NCBI RefSeq assembly: GCF_021026375.1
Contig: NZ_JAJNDB010000004.1
Coordinates: forward strand, 372,001-436,000
Direction of reading: 5' to 3'
Origin: Actinomycetospora endophytica
GTDB taxonomy: Bacteria; Actinomycetota; Actinomycetes; Mycobacteriales; Pseudonocardiaceae
DNA: 64,000 nt
Shown: positions 28,005-35,850 of the stretch, one piece after another
Position numbering within the stretch: position 1 is the stretch's first letter
Layout: the number at the start of each line of letters is the position of its first letter
Notes under the pieces: model-generated
Database searches by the model: none
What the model was told of the DNA's origin: nothing
The model's input: the letters and a program-made list of their open reading frames with translations, nothing else
Position numbers and translations under genes: made by a program

Positions 28005-28626
28005 GCAGCACCACACCCAGCACCGCCCCGATCGCGGCCGCGAGCAGGTGACCCACCGTCGTGAAGTCCGGGAGCAGCCCGGACCACTCGGCATCGAGCA
28101 GCGGCCAGCCCAGGACGAAGATCGCGCCGGGCGCCCACGCCCACCACGGGAGGGTCACGACGACGGCGGCGAGCGCCGCCTGGGCGCCGTAGCTGATCCC
28201 GACGTCGACCGCGGTCCGGGTGTCCTCGGCGTACCGGCCCGCCCGCACGGCCGCGAGGATCACCGGCACGGTCAGCAGCGTCGCCCCGACGTGCCCGCCC
28301 AGGTAGACGGCGGCCGCCCGCAGCGCCCCGTACCGCGCCTCCAGCCACCACAGCGCGCCCACCACGCCGAGCCAGAATGTGATCACCGTGCCGGGGTCGA
28401 GGAGGTCGCCGTTGACGATCAGCGCGCTCGCGGCGAGCGCCCCGACCGGGTGGGTGCCGAGGTTGACGAGGTTGGTGCTGGCCCAGGCCACGAACGCGTC
28501 CGCCCGGTCCGAGTCGACCATCCACGCGTGGATCCCGAGCAGGACGACGACGTAGCCGATCGTCCACCGGCCCCGCGCGGCCCAGAACGCGACCGTCGCG
28601 CCCACGCGCCGGGGGGATCCGATCAC
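27979..28626 (-). CDS. rhomboid-like membrane protein
   Basis: 215 aa with five or six TM helices. A GISYG sequence in one helix (Ser in G-x-S-x-G context) and GHLLA in a later one could be the Ser-His dyad of a rhomboid intramembrane protease. The classical upstream HxxxN is not obvious. An intramembrane peptidase or a catalytically altered relative is inferred. Confidence 0.6.
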   Translation of the reverse strand: MIGSPRRVGATVAFWAARGRWTIGYVVVLLGIHAWMVDSDRADAFVAWASTNLVNLGTHPVGALAASALIVNGDLLDPGTVITFWLGVVGALWWLEARYGALRAAAVYLGGHVGATLLTVPVILAAVRAGRYAEDTRTAVDVGISYGAQAALAAVVVTLPWWAWAPGAIFVLGWPLLDAEWSGLLPDFTTVGHLLAAAIGAVLGVVLLRSRRSTS

Positions 28627-28660
28627 CCCACCAGCGTGCCGTGCCGGTGTGGCGCGGGTG

Positions 28661-29992
28661 TCAGCGCACCGCGCCGTCGTCGTGCCGTCTGGTCCTCGTG
28701 CCGCCGATCGGCAGCGGGCCGGACCAGCCGAACTGCTCGGTGTTGACCCGCTCGGCCGGGATGCCGAGCTGCTCGATCGCCGCGAGCGAGCCGGCGAGCA
28801 GCGAGGGCGAGCCGCAGACGAAGTAGTCGAGCCGGTCGCGCAGCGGCTCGGGCGGGAGGACGCCGTCGAGCAGCGCCGCGTCGACCCGCCGACCCGCGGT
28901 CCGGGTGACGCGCAGGTCGAGGCGGCGGGCCAGGGAGGTCAGCTCGGGCTCGAACAGCGGTTCGTCCGGGCGCTGCGCGACGACGAGGTGGTGGGTGCGG
29001 CGGTCGTCGTGGTCGGCGAGGGTGCGCAGCATCGACATCATCGGCGTGATCCCGACCCCGCCCGCGACCAGCACCAGCCCGGGCGCCTCCTGCTCCGAGG
29101 TGAACGCGCCGTGCGGCCCGTCGAGCCACACCCGCTCGCCGGTCGGGAGCGCCGCGAGCGTCGTCGAGAAGTCGCCGCTGCCCCGGATCGTCAGCTCCAG
29201 GCGGCCGGTCACCCGCGCCGAGGAGGCGATCGTGAAGGGGTGTTCCTCGGCGCCGAGCACCGAGCGGCGCAGCCGCAGCCACACGAACTGGCCGGGGTGG
29301 AAGCGCAGCCCGCGGTGCATGTGGACCGGGGCGAGCACGAGGGTCGCCGTCGACGGTCCCTCGTGGCGCACGCCGTAGACCACGTACGCGCCGTGCGGGG
29401 AGAACAGCGGCCGCCACACCCAGCGCAGGAACAGCACCGCGAGGAAGGCCAGCGTCAGCGCGGAGAGCACGACGCGCAGCACCGGATCCGAGATCAGGTG
29501 CCCGAGCCAGAGGACGTGCAGCGCCGCGAGCACGATCGCCGCGGCGGCGAGCAGCACGTGGATGCGCGCCCACACCTCGTAGCGGCGCCCCGAGCGGCGA
29601 CCCCACGCCGCGACCAGCCCGACCCCGACCATCGCCGTCGTCGCCAGCCAGCCCCACTGGATCGACAGCGACGCGGCGAGCGGGTTCAGCAGTGTCGGGG
29701 AGCGGACGACGGCGAGGGCCAGGTGGGTCAGCGCCGCGCCGATCGCGAGCATCCCCAGCCAGCGGTGGGCGCCGATGATGCGGTCGATCCCGAACGCGGC
29801 GGTCAGCCCACGCAGTCGCGACGGCGCGACCACCGACACCGCCATCGCGACGAGGGCCACCACGCCGACGGCGACGAGGATCGTCGAGAGCGCCTTCCCC
29901 TCGCCGGTCCGCCAGACGGTGAGGGCCACCGGCCCCGCGAGGACGAGCGCCGTGAGCGCGGTCCAGATGGTCCGTCGTGTCGCCTGCTGCAC
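28661..29992 (-). CDS. ferric reductase-like transmembrane flavoprotein
   Basis: 443 aa from a GTG at 29992; the frame extends to an ATG at 30055 but that extension is not conserved-looking. The N-terminal half has six TM helices with histidines in GAHRWLGMLAIGAALTHLAL and ARIHVLLAAAAIVLAALHVLWL, the haem ligands of ferric-reductase/cytochrome-b type domains. The C-terminal half is a ferredoxin-NADP reductase module: HPFTIASS (FAD), GGVGITPMMSML (NAD) and FVCGSPSLL. It moves electrons from NAD(P)H across or into the membrane. Confidence 0.85.
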   Translation of the reverse strand: MQQATRRTIWTALTALVLAGPVALTVWRTGEGKALSTILVAVGVVALVAMAVSVVAPSRLRGLTAAFGIDRIIGAHRWLGMLAIGAALTHLALAVVRSPTLLNPLAASLSIQWGWLATTAMVGVGLVAAWGRRSGRRYEVWARIHVLLAAAAIVLAALHVLWLGHLISDPVLRVVLSALTLAFLAVLFLRWVWRPLFSPHGAYVVYGVRHEGPSTATLVLAPVHMHRGLRFHPGQFVWLRLRRSVLGAEEHPFTIASSARVTGRLELTIRGSGDFSTTLAALPTGERVWLDGPHGAFTSEQEAPGLVLVAGGVGITPMMSMLRTLADHDDRRTHHLVVAQRPDEPLFEPELTSLARRLDLRVTRTAGRRVDAALLDGVLPPEPLRDRLDYFVCGSPSLLAGSLAAIEQLGIPAERVNTEQFGWSGPLPIGGTRTRRHDDGAVR

Positions 29993-30138
29993 GCCTCGGG
30001 ACGCTAGGGATCCGAAACCGGATGATCGCCCGAATCTGAGAGCGCAGTGGATCACCGCACGACCAGCGGGCGATCACGCGCGGTGGCTCGCGGGCGGTTG
30101 CGCCGTTCGGCCGGGTCGGTGGGTCCGGCTGCCGGGGC

Positions 30139-30165
30139 GACCGCTCACGTCCGCGACGAGCGGTC
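30139..30165. terminator. short hairpin at the end of the phytase-like gene
   Basis: Arms GACCGCTC (30139-30146) and GAGCGGTC (30158-30165), 11-nt loop. The TGA stop of the minus-strand gene (30166-30164) is part of the stem. Confidence 0.45.
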
Positions 30166-31210
30166 AGCCGAGCGTGGTCCGGAGCCGGTAGGTGCGGGTG
30201 ACCTGCTTGGCGCTGTCGTTGTCGTCGCTGACGAGCAGCAGGTCGAGCGCCCCGCCGGGCTCGCGGCCGGTGATCGTCATGCCCTCGATGTTGTCGAGCA
30301 GCGGATTGCGCTGGGTCTGCTTCGCGGTCGCGCCGAGGGTGGGGCAGGCGCCGAGGTCGGCGAGGACCGTGGACCGGACCTGGCCGGTGGTGGTCGCCGT
30401 GAGCGTGGGGACCGCGGACACGTCGGTGGCGCCGGCCGGGTCGAGCAGCACCAGGTGCACGGTGTTGCCGACCGCCTTGTCGTAGCCCCGCTCCAGCGCC
30501 AGCAGGCGTCCGTCGCCGGTGGCGGTGAGCTCGGAGATCCCGAGGCCCGCAGGCAGCGGCACGGCGTACTGCGCGGCCGGGGCGAACGCCGGCGACGTCG
30601 GGTCGGGGCGGGTCCAGGTGACGAGGCGGGTGAGGCCCGGGTCGTCGCCGGTCAGCGGCTCCTCCAGCGAGGCGACGAGCGTGCGGCCGTCGGGGGAGAG
30701 GGCCAGCCCCTCGAAGCTCGCGTTGTCCTTCGCGCGGCTCGCGACGTCGGGCGGGATCGGCAGCGAGCCCAGGAGGTGCCCGTCGCGGTCGATCCGCAGG
30801 ACCTGCGGTCCGGTCTCGTCGCCGACGAGCACCGTGCCGTCGCGGTCGAGCGCCAGGGACTCGGAGTCCAACTCCTTTCCGGTCGGGTCGGCGAGGGCGA
30901 CGGCGTCGGTGGCTCCGGTGGCCGCCGCGTCGAGGGTGAACAGGACCGAGCGGTCGGACAGGGCGAGCACCGCGCCGTCGGGCAGGGCGGCGAGCGCCGA
31001 CAGGTTCCCGACGACCTGTGGGGTCGGGGTCCGGCCCGCGAACCGCTGCCCCTCCAGGGCGTCCGACCAGCCGGAGATCGCGGTGCTCGGCGAGCACGGC
31101 TGCGGGCTCGGCGCGGTGGCGTCGGTCGGTCCGGACGGCGGGGCCGGGGTGTCGCCGCAGCCGGCGGTCAGCGCGAGGAGCAGCAGGGCCGCGAGGGCGG
31201 ATCGGCGCAC
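30164..31210 (-). CDS. secreted phytase-like esterase lipoprotein
   Basis: 348 aa from the GTG at 31210. A short lipoprotein signal ends in LTAGC (Cys ~19). The mature part is a beta-propeller-type protein of the 'esterase-like activity of phytase' family: NLSALAALPDGAVLALSDR, LDSESLALDRDGTVLVGDE, NASFEGLALSPDGRTL, PLLDNIEGMTI. Phosphoesterase activity is known for only a few members, so function is tentative. Extracellular, membrane-anchored. Confidence 0.78.
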   Translation of the reverse strand: MRRSALAALLLLALTAGCGDTPAPPSGPTDATAPSPQPCSPSTAISGWSDALEGQRFAGRTPTPQVVGNLSALAALPDGAVLALSDRSVLFTLDAAATGATDAVALADPTGKELDSESLALDRDGTVLVGDETGPQVLRIDRDGHLLGSLPIPPDVASRAKDNASFEGLALSPDGRTLVASLEEPLTGDDPGLTRLVTWTRPDPTSPAFAPAAQYAVPLPAGLGISELTATGDGRLLALERGYDKAVGNTVHLVLLDPAGATDVSAVPTLTATTTGQVRSTVLADLGACPTLGATAKQTQRNPLLDNIEGMTITGREPGGALDLLLVSDDNDSAKQVTRTYRLRTTLG

Positions 31211-31355
31211 GGGCGGGGATGGTGCCCGGAGTCGGTGGACGGACGGTGAACGCCGACCGGCGCGCCGCCCGGGATGTCCGGAATCGTGTCCCCGATACCG
31301 GTGCCATCGTGCTCCCGGATGCGTGAGCGGCGGCGTGCGCGGGCACGGACGGACC

Positions 31356-31580
31356 ATGCTGATCGACTCGATGCACCAGCTCGCCGGCACCGACCCGGTC
31401 CTCGCCGCGGGCATCCTGGCCAAGATCGGAAAGGCGATCTTCGCGGTGTTCGCCGGGGTGTTCATCATCGGCGCGCTCGTCGGGGTGCTCATCGGCTTCT
31501 TCGTGGGCCGCACCGTGGGGCGCAAGCAGAGCCAGCACCACGAGGGTGCGGGTAGCGACGCCGAGCAGCTCACCGGGTAG
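31356..31580 (+). CDS. small single-pass membrane protein
   Basis: 74 aa: a 20-residue amphipathic start, one TM helix (AIFAVFAGVFIIGALVGVLIGFFVG) and a charged tail (RTVGRKQSQHHEGAGSDAEQLTG). The GxxxG-rich helix suggests oligomerisation. No family recognised. Its TAG stop is the first triplet of palindromic element C. Confidence 0.55.
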   Translation: MLIDSMHQLAGTDPVLAAGILAKIGKAIFAVFAGVFIIGALVGVLIGFFVGRTVGRKQSQHHEGAGSDAEQLTG

Positions 31581-31651
31581 GTGCGCTGCGCGCTCGTGAG
31601 CACAAATTGACGCTGGGACGTCAATTTGTGCTCACGTGGCCGCAGGCCACC
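31578..31651. repeat. palindromic gene-end element, copy C
   Basis: Perfect 17-bp arms GTGAGCACAAATTGACG (31596-31612) and CGTCAATTTGTGCTCAC (31619-31635), loop CTGGGA. The left flank starts with the TAG stop of the upstream gene (31578). On the minus strand the TGA inside GTGAGCAC (31634-31632) is the stop of the sigma factor gene. Confidence 0.88.
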
Positions 31652-32531
31652 TCGCGATCTTCGCCGGGTTCAGCACCGACGAGAGCAGCGTCAGCTCGCC
31701 GGTGTCCGCGTCGAACTCCGGCGCCATGACGACGATCACCCGCTCCGCGTCGCGCACCACGACCCCGACGCCCCCGTTGACCTCCTCGATCCCGACCGTC
31801 ACCGCGGTCGCCCCGCGCGCCAGCCCCGCCGAGAACCGCGCCACGCGGGTCCGGCCCTCCACCGGCCGTCGGGCCGCACTGGCCACGCCCCCGCCGTCGG
31901 ACAGCGCGACCGCGTCGTCGGCCAGCAACTGCTCGAGCGCCGCGAGATCCTCACCGCCCGCCGCCCGGAGGAACCCGGCGGTGAGCTGGGCGGCCCGCTC
32001 CGGGTCGGCCTCGAAGCGGCGCCGGCCCGTGCCCACCCGCTCGCGTGCCCGGTGCAGGTGCTGGCGCACGGTCGCCTCCGGGAGATCGAGCAGCCCGGCC
32101 ACGTCCGCGTGCGGATACCCGAAGCCCTCGTGGAGGACGAAGACCGCGCGCTCGGCGGGGGAGAGGCGCTCGAGCAGCCGCAGCATGCCGATCGAGAGCG
32201 TCTCCCGTTCCGTCGCGGTGTCCGACGGGCCGAGGTCCACTCCGCCCGGCCCGGTCGGTACCGGCTCGGGCAGCCACGGCCCGACGTAGTCGGTGCGGCC
32301 GTCCCGCAGCGTCGTCAGCCGGGTCCGGCACAGGTTCACGACGACGCGGGTCAGCCAGGCCTCCGGGTCGAGCACCTCCTGGTCGTGGCGCGACCACCGC
32401 AGCCACGCGTCCTGCACCGCGTCCTGCGCCTCGTGGAGCTCGCCGAGCATCCGGTAGGCGAGCCCGGTCAGCCGGGGTCGGTTGGCCTCGAAGCGTTCGG
32501 TCGCGGCGTCGAGGGCGCGCGGGTGGGTCAC
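31632..32531 (-). CDS. ECF41-type RNA polymerase sigma factor with SnoaL-like C-terminal extension
   Basis: 299 aa from the GTG at 32531, which overlaps the upstream oxidoreductase stop (GTGA). Sigma region 2 (GLAYRMLGELHEAQDAVQDAWLRW) and region 4 (LSPAERAVFVLHEGFGYPHADVAGLL...ATVRQHLHRARE) are followed by a ~100-residue SnoaL-like domain (VEGRTRVARFSAGLARG). That extension defines ECF41/SigJ-type factors and modulates their activity in place of an anti-sigma protein. Coupling to an oxidoreductase gene is the usual ECF41 context; the target promoter is probably that gene. Confidence 0.85.
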   Translation of the reverse strand: MTHPRALDAATERFEANRPRLTGLAYRMLGELHEAQDAVQDAWLRWSRHDQEVLDPEAWLTRVVVNLCRTRLTTLRDGRTDYVGPWLPEPVPTGPGGVDLGPSDTATERETLSIGMLRLLERLSPAERAVFVLHEGFGYPHADVAGLLDLPEATVRQHLHRARERVGTGRRRFEADPERAAQLTAGFLRAAGGEDLAALEQLLADDAVALSDGGGVASAARRPVEGRTRVARFSAGLARGATAVTVGIEEVNGGVGVVVRDAERVIVVMAPEFDADTGELTLLSSVLNPAKIARWPAAT

Positions 32532-33673
32532 GCGCTCGTCGGGATCCGTGGGTGGGTCTGCACCCGCAGCGCGTTCACGCAGATCGCCTCCTTCACCCTG
32601 GCCGCGACGCGTCCCGTGAGCACCAGGTCGCGCGGACGGTCGTCGGCGTGCACGAGCTGGACCAGCCCGTCCCGACGACCCAGGCTGACGCACCGGATCG
32701 CGTAGCGGAACCGCCACGGCCGCGGCTCGCGCCCGGCCAGCAGCGCGGCGACGGTGCGGGCCCCGTGCTGCGCGGCGGGCATGGCGGTCGCGCAGGCCAT
32801 CCGCACGACGTCCCCGCTCGTCGCGACGGCGGCCGCGCCATCCCCGATCGCGACGACGTCCGGGTGCGACGCCGAGCGCAGCGTCTCCTCGACGAGGATC
32901 CGGCCCCGCGGATCGACGGCCAGCCCGGCGCGGGCAGCGAGGTCGGTGACGGCGAAGCCCGCCGTCCACACGACGACGTCCGCCCGCTCCTCCGTCCCGT
33001 CCGCGAGGGTGAGCCCGTCCGGGTGGACCGCGGTGACGGAGGCGTGCTCGAGCAGCCGCAGCCCGAGCCGCGCGCAGACCCGCCGCACGTGCGCGGCGCC
33101 CCGGCCCGAGAGATCCGCACCGAGGGCACCGTCGGTGACCAGCGTCGTCGTGAGCCGCGGGAAGGTCTCGGCGATCTCGGTCGCGGTCTCCAGTCCGGTC
33201 AGCCCGCCCCCGACGACGGCGACCCGGCGGCACGTCCCGTCGTGCAGCCGCTCGGCCAGCCGGGTCGCTCCGGCCGGCGTCGAGACGTCGTGCGCGTGCT
33301 CCGGGACCGCGGTGTGGCTGCCGAGGGCGTAGACGAGGACGTCGTAGTCGAGCGCCTCACCGTCGCGCAGCGTGACGCGGTGGGCGGCGAGGTCGAGGCC
33401 GGTGACCCGGTCGTCGACGAAGCGCACCCCGGTGCCGTCGAGCAGGTCGGTGAAGCGCGGGGTGTCGACCGGCTGACCGCTCGCGAGCTGGTGCAGGCGC
33501 ACCCGCTGGACGAAGCGGTCGCCGTCGTTGACGAGCGTGACCGTCGCGTCCGTGCGCCGGGCGAGGGACTGCGCGGCGAGCTGCCCGCCGTAGCCCCCGC
33601 CGAGCACCACCACGCGGGCCCGTTCGCGCCCGCCGTTCTCGCGTGTCGTGCCCGCAACCTCCGTCGCCGTCAT
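32528..33673 (-). CDS. FAD-dependent pyridine nucleotide-disulphide-type oxidoreductase
   Basis: 381 aa. Two Rossmann motifs are present: FAD-binding VVVLGGGYGGQLAAQSLARR near the N-terminus and NAD-binding VAVVGGGLTGLETATEIAE in the middle, plus the FAD-closing VVAIGDGAAA. It resembles type II NADH dehydrogenase or ferredoxin reductase-like proteins without a redox-active CxxC. Coupled to the ECF41 sigma gene downstream. Confidence 0.82.
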   Translation of the reverse strand: MTATEVAGTTRENGGRERARVVVLGGGYGGQLAAQSLARRTDATVTLVNDGDRFVQRVRLHQLASGQPVDTPRFTDLLDGTGVRFVDDRVTGLDLAAHRVTLRDGEALDYDVLVYALGSHTAVPEHAHDVSTPAGATRLAERLHDGTCRRVAVVGGGLTGLETATEIAETFPRLTTTLVTDGALGADLSGRGAAHVRRVCARLGLRLLEHASVTAVHPDGLTLADGTEERADVVVWTAGFAVTDLAARAGLAVDPRGRILVEETLRSASHPDVVAIGDGAAAVATSGDVVRMACATAMPAAQHGARTVAALLAGREPRPWRFRYAIRCVSLGRRDGLVQLVHADDRPRDLVLTGRVAARVKEAICVNALRVQTHPRIPTSA

Positions 33674-33762
33674 GGCCCTGCCTCCTCCTCGCGCGGTTCG
33701 TCACGGGAGAAGACCGGCGCGCGACGCCCGGCGTGACAGTCCCGGGGGTGACGTGCGGCACA

Positions 33763-34323
33763 TCACCGGAGGGCCTCGATGACGGGGGCCGCCGCGGTGC
33801 GCACGTACTCGTCCGCGTCGACGGGGTGGACGCGGTCCATGCCGAGACGGCGTTGGAGGAGCACGAAAGCCACCAGGCTGCCCATGTAGGAGCGGGCGAG
33901 CAGGTAGCCGCGATCCGGGTGGGCGGGGTCGAGTCGCCCGCCGAGCCCGATCGCGGCGCGGTCGACGAACTCGACGAAGCGGGTGTCGTCGCCGAGGACG
34001 TGCTGCTGGCTGATCAGCAGGGTGAGCAGGTCCAGCTGCTCCTCGCACGCGGCGACGAACGCGCGGCCGATGCGGAGCACCAGGTCCTCGGGGCCGCTGG
34101 GCGCGCCGGGGTCGAGCTCGGAGAACCGGGCGACGCCGTCGTCGACGATCGCCCGCAGCAGTGCCTCCTTGCCGGGGAAGTGCCGGTAGATCAGCGCATC
34201 GCTGACTCCGGCCGCCGCGGCGATCTCGCGGGTGGTCGTGGCGTCGTAGCCGCGCTGCGCGAACAGCCGGCGGGCGGCGGCGACGATCTGCGGGCGTCGT
34301 TGCTGTGCGGGGAGTCGGGTCAT
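33763..34323 (-). CDS. TetR-family transcriptional regulator
   Basis: 186 aa. N-terminal TetR HTH: QIVAAARRLFAQRGYDATTTREIAAAAGVSDALIYRHFPGKEALL (spread over residues 12-57). The C-terminal ligand domain is unassigned. Its ATG overlaps the stop of the upstream membrane-protein gene (ATGA), so the pair is coupled and the regulator probably controls its own operon. Confidence 0.85.
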   Translation of the reverse strand: MTRLPAQQRRPQIVAAARRLFAQRGYDATTTREIAAAAGVSDALIYRHFPGKEALLRAIVDDGVARFSELDPGAPSGPEDLVLRIGRAFVAACEEQLDLLTLLISQQHVLGDDTRFVEFVDRAAIGLGGRLDPAHPDRGYLLARSYMGSLVAFVLLQRRLGMDRVHPVDADEYVRTAAAPVIEALR

Positions 34324-34715
34324 CGCCGCCCGAAGACCACCGATCTCGTCCAGAGGCCGCCGCCGGCGTTCGCCAGACCGAGGGGGACCCACTGCAGTGC
34401 GTCGTGCGGGCCGAAGCCCGTCGGGTGGGTCACCGCCCAGACGACCGCGACCACCGTCATGACCTTGATGCCGACCGCGAGCACGGTGAGCGTCCGGCGC
34501 CCGGCCGTGTCGTGGCTCGAGCCCAGCGCTGCGACCGCGCCGAGGACCACGGCCACCAGCGCGAGGTGGACGGCCGTGACGAGGACCTGGCCCGTGGCGC
34601 CGGAGCCGGTCCACTCGAAGGTGCCGCCGATCCAGCCCAGGCCGGCCGCCATGAGCACGGCAGGGACGAGCGAGCGGGGCGGCGCGGTCGGTCGTGCCTG
34701 GATCGCGGCGGTCAC
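34320..34715 (-). CDS. small polytopic membrane protein coupled to TetR
   Basis: 131 aa if started at the GTG at 34715 (a GTG at 34742 is also in frame; neither has a strong ribosome site). Four hydrophobic segments (SLVPAVLMAAGLGWIGG, VLVTAVHLALVAVVLGAVAAL, LTVLAVGIKVMTVVAVVWAV and a weaker last one). No family recognised. Likely a TetR-controlled membrane component. Confidence 0.6.
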   Translation of the reverse strand: MTAAIQARPTAPPRSLVPAVLMAAGLGWIGGTFEWTGSGATGQVLVTAVHLALVAVVLGAVAALGSSHDTAGRRTLTVLAVGIKVMTVVAVVWAVTHPTGFGPHDALQWVPLGLANAGGGLWTRSVVFGRR

Positions 34716-34730
34716 CGGGCCAGTATGTGA

Positions 34731-34885
34731 GCGGGCGCCCACAAAGCCCAGTCCTTTCTGAGCGAAGGGCCCCTTCGGTCGAATAGATCGGCGAGGGGCG
34801 CCCGCCGCCAGAACAGGGACCGGCCGGAGCTGATGAGCGAAGGGCGCCGTCGTGCGGCTACATCGAGCGAAGGTGCCCTTCGGTC
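34731..34885. repeat. three copies of a GAGCGAAGG...CCTTCGGTC repeat
   Basis: Copies at 34759-34780, 34834-34852 (partial) and 34863-34885. Each is self-complementary: GAGCGAAGG pairs with CCTTCGGTC or similar. A separate inverted pair GCGGGCGCCC (34731-34740) and GGGCGCCCGC (34796-34805) encloses the first copy. The third copy carries the TGA stop of the minus-strand gene that ends at 34884. Confidence 0.55.
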
Positions 34886-35696
34886 AGGACGGGCCGACGA
34901 CGGCGTCGCGATGCAGGTAGCGGTCCGCGATGATCGTGAGCAGGCGGCGGGCCGAGGACGGCGACTCGACGACGCCGGGCGGCACCGCGCCGTGGGTCTG
35001 CCGGTAGGCGCGCCCGGCGAGGTCCTCGAGGAGCTCCCCGACCGGCCCCTCGCCGCGCAGGGCCAGCCCGGTCGTCCGCTGCAGCCGCGCCGTCCCCGTC
35101 GCCCCGTACGCCCGCTCGGCGTACTCCGGGTAGACCCCCGCGAGGAACAGCGCACCGTCCCCGATCCGCCGCCAGATCCCGGCGCGCTCCTCCGGGGGCA
35201 CGTCCGCGACGAGCTCGGCGAGGCGGGGCAGGTCGAGCTCGTCCCAGCGGCGCCGGTGCCAGCCGCGGTCGTCGCGCCGCCACACCACGCCGGAAGCGAG
35301 CCGGGCGTAGGAGGCCAGGAGCTCGGCGAGGAAGAGCCGGTGGGCCGGGTCGGCGGCGAACGCGGCGATGACCGGGCCGTCGAGGATCGGGATGCGTGAC
35401 CGCGGGGCGGTCCGGTCGAGGACCGAGGTGTGCCCGACCAGCGACGCGCTCGCCCGGTGTGCCGCCGCGGCGAACACCAGGAAGGGCGAGACGTACCGGA
35501 AGCGCTCGCCCTCGTCGCGCGTGGCGGTGAGCACCGCGTCGGCGACGGCGGGCCGGTCGAGGAGGTCGAGGATGAGCTCCGGGCGGCGTCGCAGGGCGTC
35601 GACCTGGTCGGGGCGGTCGCCGGTCAGGGCCAGGAGGTCGCGGTCGGTGAGGTGCTCGCCGTAGCGGCGGGCCACCGCGTCGCGCGAGGTGTCCAT
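34884..35696 (-). CDS. conserved-looking hypothetical protein
   Basis: 270 aa from the ATG at 35696. Soluble, Arg/Asp-rich, mostly helical. Stretches such as FRYVSPFLVFAAAAHR, RLFLAELLASYARLASGVVWRR and GIWRRIGDGALFLAGVYPEYAERAYG look structured. I do not recognise the family. Divergent from ppsA with ~155 bp between the starts. Confidence 0.6.
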   Translation of the reverse strand: MDTSRDAVARRYGEHLTDRDLLALTGDRPDQVDALRRRPELILDLLDRPAVADAVLTATRDEGERFRYVSPFLVFAAAAHRASASLVGHTSVLDRTAPRSRIPILDGPVIAAFAADPAHRLFLAELLASYARLASGVVWRRDDRGWHRRRWDELDLPRLAELVADVPPEERAGIWRRIGDGALFLAGVYPEYAERAYGATGTARLQRTTGLALRGEGPVGELLEDLAGRAYRQTHGAVPPGVVESPSSARRLLTIIADRYLHRDAVVGPS

Positions 35697-35850
35697 CGCC
35701 CCATGCTGCCCGCCGACGGCCGTCGTCGGGAGCGCCGCGACATCGGTTGCGGGCCACGTGATGGTTTCCGATGCGAACACCCGAGGGAATGACTCCTCGC
35801 CCGAGCGGAGGGTCGCACGACGCCGTGCGGCCGAGGAGGGAGAGGCCGGG

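Noticed and set aside
35689-35850. N-terminal extension of PEP synthase
   Set aside because: A strong ribosome site precedes the ATG at 35851, where family homology begins; the upstream codons are not PEP-synthase-like.
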